Assembly: GCA_037355855.1 (NCBI GenBank)
Contig: CM074758.1
Span: 5,987,001-6,051,000, forward strand
Source of the DNA: Pseudo-nitzschia pungens
Taxonomy: Eukaryota > Bacillariophyta > Bacillariophyceae > Bacillariales > Bacillariaceae
Reading direction: 5' to 3'
DNA length: 64,000 bases
Below the pieces are notes generated by a model, which saw nothing but the letters and a program-made list of their open reading frames with translations, did not search any database and was not told the origin of the DNA. The stretch's first letter is position 1; each line of letters opens with the position of its first letter. Shown here piece by piece: positions 58,472 to 64,000 of this stretch. The translations under genes were made by a program, and so were the position numbers.

Positions 58472-60481
58472 CAATTTGCGCGAAGCGCATTTTGTCCGAC
58501 GTTCCGATGTTCCAGTACTAAAAATACGTAGATTTCTACACAACTTTACCATGCGATATCTCGCTCCCTTTTACACCCCCAATCACAACCCCAGGACCTA
58601 CATGTATTAACCAAGACCTCCGCTCTTTGTTTCTGCTATCAGTTCAGTTGCTTGCTGCTTTGTTTCGGCTGCTTTGGTGCCTATTCACCATTGCCATGGT
58701 CGATCGGCAACAGCAGCAGCAGCAGCAAACCGACACATAATTTTCTACAGCACTTCCAGTACAGATTCTACCGTACAGCAAAACCGACAACAACGTTGTA
58801 TTTCTGCTTCGATCTGTTTCCCAGCTCCATTCCAAGGCCCTTAAGTATATCTTATACTTAATGTTCTACACTGTTTCCAAGCTGCTTAAGTGATTCTCAC
58901 TTAATGTTCTACATTCTTCGAAGTTCCTTGCTGAGTCCTCTTAAGTCTTTTCAAGTCGAAGTTCACGAACAGCCCCTTCCACTGTAGGAATCTTTTTTAA
59001 AAGAAATTCTGTCATCTGTTTTCAAGTCCATTGCCCTGCTGGACCCTAAGTGTTTTCACTTATGGTCCTACTGTTTCTTGACCCAAGCCCCAAAGCCGCT
59101 AAGTACAGTTTGCTTAAGGCTCCACCACCTACATAACCCTCTCAGGTGTACTGTATAAATGTCATCTGTTTCCAAGTCTACTGCCCTGATGGACCCTAAG
59201 TGTTTTCGCTTATGGTCCTACTGTTTCCTGACCCAAGCCCTAAAGCCACTAAGTACAGTTTGCTTAAGGCTCCCCTACCTACATATACCTCTCAGATGCA
59301 TTCTTCAACTGTCATCTGTTTTCAAGTCTACTGCCCTGATGGACCATAAGTGTTTTCGCTTATGGTCCTACTGTTTCCTTACCCAAGCCCCAAAGCCGCT
59401 AAGTACAGCTTGCTTAAGGCTCTCCTACCTACATATACCTCTCAGATGCACACTTCAACTGTCATCTGTTTTCAAGTCTACTGCCCTGCTGGACCATAAG
59501 TGTTCTCACTTAAGGTCCTACTATTTCCTGACCCAAGCCCCAAAGCCGCTAAGTACAGCTTGCTTAAGGCTCTCCTACCTACATAACCCTCTCAGATGCA
59601 CACTTCAACTGTCATCTGTTTTCAAGTCTACTGCCCTGATAGTCCATAATTGTTTTTGATTATGGACCTACTGTTTTTATGACCCAAGCCCCAAAGCTGC
59701 TAAGTACATGTTACTTAACGCACCACCACCTACATATACCCCTCCAGTTCACAGTACAGCAGAGACCTGTTTTCAAGCCTACAGCCCTGATGGTCCATAA
59801 GTGTTTTCACTTAAAGGCCCTGTTTCCAAGCTACTACAGGAGAGCAAGTTCAAGTTCGAACAGAAGGCCAGCTGTTACGAATTTGAATTTGGTAGTAGGC
59901 TCCACCGCCTCTACGTGTCTCCTACTACGAAGTTCGAACAGAAGGACAGCTGTTACGAATTTGGTAGTAGGCTCCGTACTATATGTACCATACAGTGGTA
60001 AGGAATGTGTTTGGGGCACTCGCATTACTGATGCTGCAATACAGCATGCAGAGACCAGTTTTGCTTGCGTCAGCTGACCACTTGCATTACAGATACTATG
60101 TATCTAGGCAAGGGTTTTGCTTGTGTCAGCTGACCACTCCAAGCATCACTGATGCTGTACAGTGGCATTCAAGGGACAGTTTTGCTTGTGTTTTCCCTTT
60201 CACGTTCTTGTTACCCCGTCTCCTGTACGCTTTGCAACAGCTGTGTCTGTTGTGCTCTGGACTGGTTCGTTTTTTTCCTGTTTCTTACCAAGGTTCGTTT
60301 GCAAAATAGCCGTCTTTACAACCTGGGGCCTATTCCCCATGGTTGAGGCGGCGCGTCGTTCTACAACTTGGGGCCTAACCTCTCTTCGATTGAGGCGACG
60401 ATAAAGTCTGGTTACAGACTGAGTAGCTTTTAACCACCTTCGGTGGATTTTCCTACTTAAATAAGTATATTATTATTATTA
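58472..60481 (+). mobile_element. N2: second copy of the 2-kb non-coding retroelement
   Basis: Inserted in the 3' UTR of LINE copy d with an 18-bp duplication, TTCAAGGTTTGTTTGAAA (58454-58471, 60482-60499). 5' end CAATTTGCGCGAAGCGC, a 150-bp unit array at 58990-59790, further repeats with TTTTGCTTGCGTCAGCTGAC, a 3' hairpin CCACCTTCGGTGG and a TATTATTATTA end. ORFs inside are repeat translations and not believable genes. Confidence 0.85.
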
Positions 60482-60726
60482 TTCAAGGTTTGTTTGAAAA
60501 ATTTGTCGTTCTACCACTTGCGGTCCTGACTCTATGATGGAGGCGACGTTAAAGTCTGGTCACAGACTGAGTAATTTAGTTTCACCTTTGGTGGTTAAAG
60601 TTATTTAAATACGTATATTATTATTAGCACTCTGTTCGTTTACCGGATTACATTCAAATGTCCTTTCTTCAATTTGATTTAGTGCTATGCAAAATCTCTC
60701 CCCTGTACTCAGTCTCCTTTTCGTAA

Positions 60727-61462
60727 CTAAGAATCTTCAAAGATCCATTTATGTTCATTCCGGGCCTGGGCCTCCTCTTCGGGAGTGAGCTCAGGTAGTC
60801 GCAAAATTTCACGAATTTCATCTGCTGACTTTCCGGTCAACTGGAAGGTGACTTTCAAGCAGCTGAGATCGAGGAGTTCCTTGATTCCCATGAAGTTGGC
60901 TGCCGTTAGCAAATCGAAAAGCATGGTATTACCGGGTCCCAAATTCTCGTCGCTGACAAAGTGCTGATACCATTCTTGGTCCATGACCTATCATACCATA
61001 ATTTCGGAATTTGTGGAATGGTTGAGAAAGAAGCCTTAAAAATCCAATTTCGAAAGCGTGGAGTCGTCGATTGGAATGATTGCGGCAACCAACTTGGAAA
61101 AAGTGGATTGCCAAATGCGAATCACAGCAAACCAACGCTAGTGCACCGATGTACGATCGACATACCTCGTTGAAGGAAGAACCACCGAGAGGTGTAGGAA
61201 TCTCCTTCATCTTTTCTACGTGATGGTGCTTCATGAAGTCAACAACTCTTGCGAGGCAGGGACCCTTGACCCGCGCAATGTCAATTTCAAACGCAGCGCC
61301 ATCATCGTCTTCGTCGTCGTTATCCTCGGGGGCGGCGTCGCGGACCAGCTCGGAAATCTGGGCGGCCGCCACAGAAATCTCAAATACATCGATATGTCCA
61401 TTCTCATCAGGCATGGATTTGAGTTTGATCATGGTGGTATCGTCGTTGTCTGTGTTCATCAT
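60727..61462 (-). CDS. SKP1: SKP1-like SCF ubiquitin ligase subunit
   Basis: Two exons, 61462-61166 and 60987-60727, joined in phase 0 across a 178-bp intron (GTATGT...TAG); 185 residues. SKP1 links cullin to F-box proteins in SCF ubiquitin ligases (cytosol and nucleus). The N-terminal BTB/POZ-like part starts TMIKLKSMPDENG and has a longer acidic loop (EDNDDEDDDG) than usual. The exon junction lies in IPTPLGGSSFNE/VMDQEWYQHF, a conserved SKP1 site. The C-terminal Skp1 domain reads LFDLLTAANFMGIKELLDL, GKSADEIREIL and LTPEEEAQARNEHKWIFEDS. Slightly above the usual 160-170 residues because of the loop. The clearest host gene here, and intact. Confidence 0.93.
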
Positions 61463-61702
61463 CTCTACGTTATAGGTATTCTCTCTAAATTTGCTTTTGC
61501 TTTGTTCGAGAAGGTGTGTTCGATCATCAAAAAGGATCGTTCTATCGGGAATGAATTGTGAGGCTCTTGTCGGAAATCAGAATTGCATTGCACCTGGTAA
61601 CCTTACCGTAACCTTACTGTATGGTTTTCCTGGAACATGGTTGATTTAATTTTTTTCTAAGAATTTAAATTTTTCCAGCCCCCCGTGCACCACTCAGCGC
61701 TG

Positions 61703-61965
61703 GGTGTCACTTTGACACCCGGGGTCACTTTGACACCAAAAAGTATCAGCAAGTGTCAAGTGTCACTTTGACACCGGGTGTCACTATGATACCGGGTGTC
61801 ACTTTGACACTCTACGTATTTTTCTACTTCTCTTGTGAGTGTCAAAGTGACACCCGGTGTCAAAATGACACCCAGTGTCACTTTGACCCCCACAAGTATC
61901 GGCGAGTGTCAAGTGTCAAAGTGACACTGGGTGTCACTTTGACCCCTGGTGTCACTTTGACACTG
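61703..61965. repeat. Array of 15-bp palindromes upstream of SKP1
   Basis: About eleven copies of GTGTCAAAGTGACAC or its inner-inverted form GTGTCACTTTGACAC, some with one mismatch. Two larger units begin AAGTATC(A/G)GC(A/G)AGTGTCAAG. The array starts about 240 bp before the SKP1 ATG. It may bind a dimeric factor, or be a hairpin-forming satellite. Confidence 0.85.
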
Positions 61966-62608
61966 ATTCGGTGTGGGGAGGACCGGGAATTTTTGAAATT
62001 TATCAAAAAACAAAAATCAACCATGTTCCTGGGCCGTCCGAGGGTTGTGCGGGACCTTCCAAAAAAATTCGACCGACACGGGGTTTCAATCTCAAGAAAC
62101 CGACGATAATACGGTAACTTACCTGTAATAAATTAAAATGGATCACATTTACCATAATGGATCAAGTTGAGTGACAGCATCTTTTCTTTTTGCAATATCT
62201 CCTTGCATACACCACCTCTGTTCAAAGTAAAGACATGGTCTGTTAGCTAACACTCTACTCTACAATGCTCTATATTCACTTTTAAACAATCTTGCTTATT
62301 CTTCCCTTAGTAAGCTCTCGAATACAGAAAATGGGCCAAAAATTGTGTGTTTTGGAGTGACAGCATCGAGCCGGCATGGTTTTTCGGCTTGCGCGCAGAG
62401 GACATGCTAATTAGCCAATCATGTTACTGGGATTTGAATATCGTCTGTCTTTCATCACCTCATCCATCCCAAAATTTAATACGAAACCAAATTTTGTCGA
62501 TCTTCCTTTTGGTTGAAGTGAGTTCAGTCTCTCCTAGTGACGTATTCCCTTTTTTTTGTTACCAAATTTCAACCCTTCCGTTACTCAAAGTGACATAAAC
62601 CGTCCATA
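61966..62608. other. Intergenic, nothing assigned
   Basis: GTGACAGCATC occurs twice (62171, 62354). No domain-bearing ORF. Confidence 0.5.
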
Positions 62609-63106
62609 ATGCAATCAGCTATATTCCAGAGAACCAAACCCGGTGTGACTAGTATCATGAGTTACTCCTGTTACAACCAGAGATATAACAAATCTAAGGA
62701 AAATGACTCTCTTTCACCGGATGTTGTAGAAAATACGACATCGAAAAGGCCGGGTGGATGTCCTGATTCTGGTAAGGTTAAAGCAATCCAAAAGTCATCA
62801 AACACTTTTACAAAATTAAAGGATAATAACCAGAGAAGTAATGTAAATGTCCATGTTACTAAACCTAATGCTGGTGGTAACTTCGGTGCAATAACCAACA
62901 AGAGAGATATTTGCAGACCATACACCAGATTGCTTAGACAACCTAAGACTGATAAAGCAACGCAATTAAAGCAACCTCTGAATCTACTTGGTGACTTGAA
63001 ATTGCAAAAAGTATCTCATCAAAAGCCTACTCATGACAACACTATTCTTCGATTTGTGGACATTAAGACAGCATCACCAAATAAACAATATGGATCCTGG
63101 ATCTAA
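62609..63106 (+). CDS. Hypothetical protein, 165 residues
   Basis: Open from ATG 62609 to TAA 63104-63106. Rich in Lys, Asn, Ser and Thr, no signal peptide, no membrane segment, no family recognised. It has Cys near residues 21 and 51 and a basic KRDICRPYTRLLRQPKTDKA stretch. The 3' end overlaps a candidate minus-strand exon (63063-63298), so at most one of the two is likely real there. Composition fits a disordered protein. Confidence 0.35.
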   Translation: MQSAIFQRTKPGVTSIMSYSCYNQRYNKSKENDSLSPDVVENTTSKRPGGCPDSGKVKAIQKSSNTFTKLKDNNQRSNVNVHVTKPNAGGNFGAITNKRDICRPYTRLLRQPKTDKATQLKQPLNLLGDLKLQKVSHQKPTHDNTILRFVDIKTASPNKQYGSWI

Positions 63107-63298
63107 TGGTGTACTCGGAAATATGATATTCATAGAGACCACGTTCATGCTTCTTGATGTTGATTAACTCCCACAGACTCATATCATTCTCAGGATCAAT
63201 AGAAAGCAAATTCCAACAAATACACACATCGTTGACAAAATCTTCACACTGCTTCTGGTAGAGATGTTTATTGTTATTTGTAGTACCAGATTTCCTAC
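63063..63298 (-). CDS. Candidate 3' exon of an unknown gene
   Basis: The minus strand is open for about 78 codons to TAA (63065-63063). It begins after a good acceptor, CATGTTACAG, at 63299-63308. The peptide looks globular: KHLYQKQCEDFVNDVCICW, SIDPENDMSLWELINIKKHE, GLYEYHISEYT. It lacks a start codon, so upstream exons would lie to the right, where an LTR element now begins. That would mean the gene was cut. Confidence 0.35.
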
Positions 63299-63307
63299 CT
63301 GTAACAT

Positions 63308-63681
63308 GTTAATGTTACGATCCTACGAAAGTCTCTAAATGATTATTGAATCCCGCATGTACTCCAATATATGTGGTATTCATGTATGTATGTTTGGTAT
63401 GTATACACATACAACGGATACTGACAAATATCAAAATAAATATCAAGAGTCTTTATGACTCGCTGATAATCTTCGATCGTTCATCAATACTCAAGGAATC
63501 ATTCCCATCTCGTAAAGTATTCAACCATTCTCTTTGTAACACAATTTATTAATCATTCATCATTAAAATACCTCTATCGCGTACCACTCCATCTAATTCT
63601 ACCCTAGAGTGTTACACAGTAATTACTGTCCGCTTGAAAGTAGAAGACAAAGACAAGAACTCAGTACTGAATCCAAAACAT
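63308..63681 (+). repeat. 5' LTR of an incoming retrotransposon (probable)
   Basis: Starts about TGTTAATGTTACG and ends about CCAAAACA; the last 155 bp match the solo LTR at 51261-51648 in opposite orientation. Length (about 374 bp) and TG...CA ends agree. The exact borders are uncertain because the other LTR is outside the window. Confidence 0.5.
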
Positions 63682-63850
63682 AAACAACAGGGATACAACG
63701 ATACCCTGACAAGCAAAATCCTACAATTGGAACCAAGCTTCGAAACATCAAACGAAACGATCGTGAACACTGAATCAATCAAACGCTCCACAAGCAATTC
63801 AAATCTCCGATCGTACGTCGAATCGATCAAACGCGACGAATCAAGAAACA

Positions 63851-64000
63851 ATGGCAGGACTTTATAGAGATCCTCCAATCAGTTACATCCCTTCATTCAA
63901 GAGGAGCAAGCCAAAGCTCACCAAGCTCTCCATCACACATGCCAATGGACGACAAGACAGCATGAAGATCCCTCTATTCACCAACAAAAGAGGTCTAGAA
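63851..64000 (+). CDS. Gag-like ORF start of the incoming retrotransposon (partial)
   Basis: ATG 63851 (MAGLYRDPPISYIPSFKRSK), open to the window end. Basic N-terminus, about 170 bp after the LTR, the usual place for gag. Only 50 residues are visible, so copia or gypsy cannot be decided. An overlapping frame at 63634-63867 is leader. Confidence 0.5.
   Translation, partial: MAGLYRDPPISYIPSFKRSKPKLTKLSITHANGRQDSMKIPLFTNKRGLE

Larger units (their letters stand above)
51649..60626 (+). mobile_element. LINE L, copy d (5' truncated, split by N2)
   Basis: Runs from the last part of ORF1 through ORF2 to the 3' tail, interrupted by N2 (58472-60481). The only copy in the window with the RT domain. 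Decayed by one stop and at least four frame changes. Confidence 0.88.

Noticed and set aside
59159..60404. ORFs inside N2
   Set aside because: They are translations of 150-bp tandem units and differ between N1 and N2.
61753..62109. ORF across the palindrome array
   Set aside because: The protein is only a translation of the GTGTCACTTTGACAC repeats.

Overview
The window is a transposon graveyard from a eukaryotic nuclear genome, very probably a diatom or related stramenopile. The reasons are Ty1/copia polyproteins of the diatom/oomycete type, short introns of 107-178 bp with GT-AG borders, a piggyBac fragment with its Cys-rich tail, and one clear host gene, an SKP1 homologue with one intron. 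The species is an inference and I cannot fix it. No rRNA, CRISPR array or bacterial operon was seen.

Layout. 1-1887 is the 3' part of an unclassified two-gene element (element A, copy 1), which breaks a piggyBac transposase relic (1888-2221). 2936-16416 is a Tc1/mariner-like DNA transposon (element T) with long terminal inverted repeats, a DD34E transposase and a second Cys-rich ORF. It is split by a young copia element (5330-14345) with two 919-bp LTRs. 16498-17126 is a LINE 5' end. 17127-31106 is element A copy 2, split by a second, more decayed copia (20371-30112). 31107-31650 is an orphan gene fragment. 31651-44180 is element A copy 3, split by a Ty3/gypsy element (34517-42418, 189-bp LTRs, CTACA target duplication), which is itself split by a 2-kb non-coding retroelement (N1, 39070-41107). 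44181-60626 holds three copies of one APE/RT/RNase H LINE (family L) in different orientations, a solo LTR (51261-51648) and a second N element (58472-60481). 60727-61462 is SKP1 on the minus strand, with an array of 15-bp palindromes upstream. 62609-64000 holds two uncertain small coding regions and the start of another LTR retrotransposon that runs off the window.

How the parts relate. The nesting gives a relative order: A before copia 2 and gypsy; gypsy before N1; L before N2; T before copia 1. Target-site duplications are readable for copia 1 (AGCGT), gypsy (CTACA), N1 (17 bp), N2 (18 bp) and T (TA). Many reading frames are broken by stops that comparison between copies explains as C-to-T or G-to-A changes. 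The most interesting undescribed candidates are element A (two genes, a conserved frameshift, a hairpin at a fixed 3' terminus), element T (two inward-facing genes starting at the inner edges of its inverted repeats) and the N elements, which look like passengers of the L machinery.
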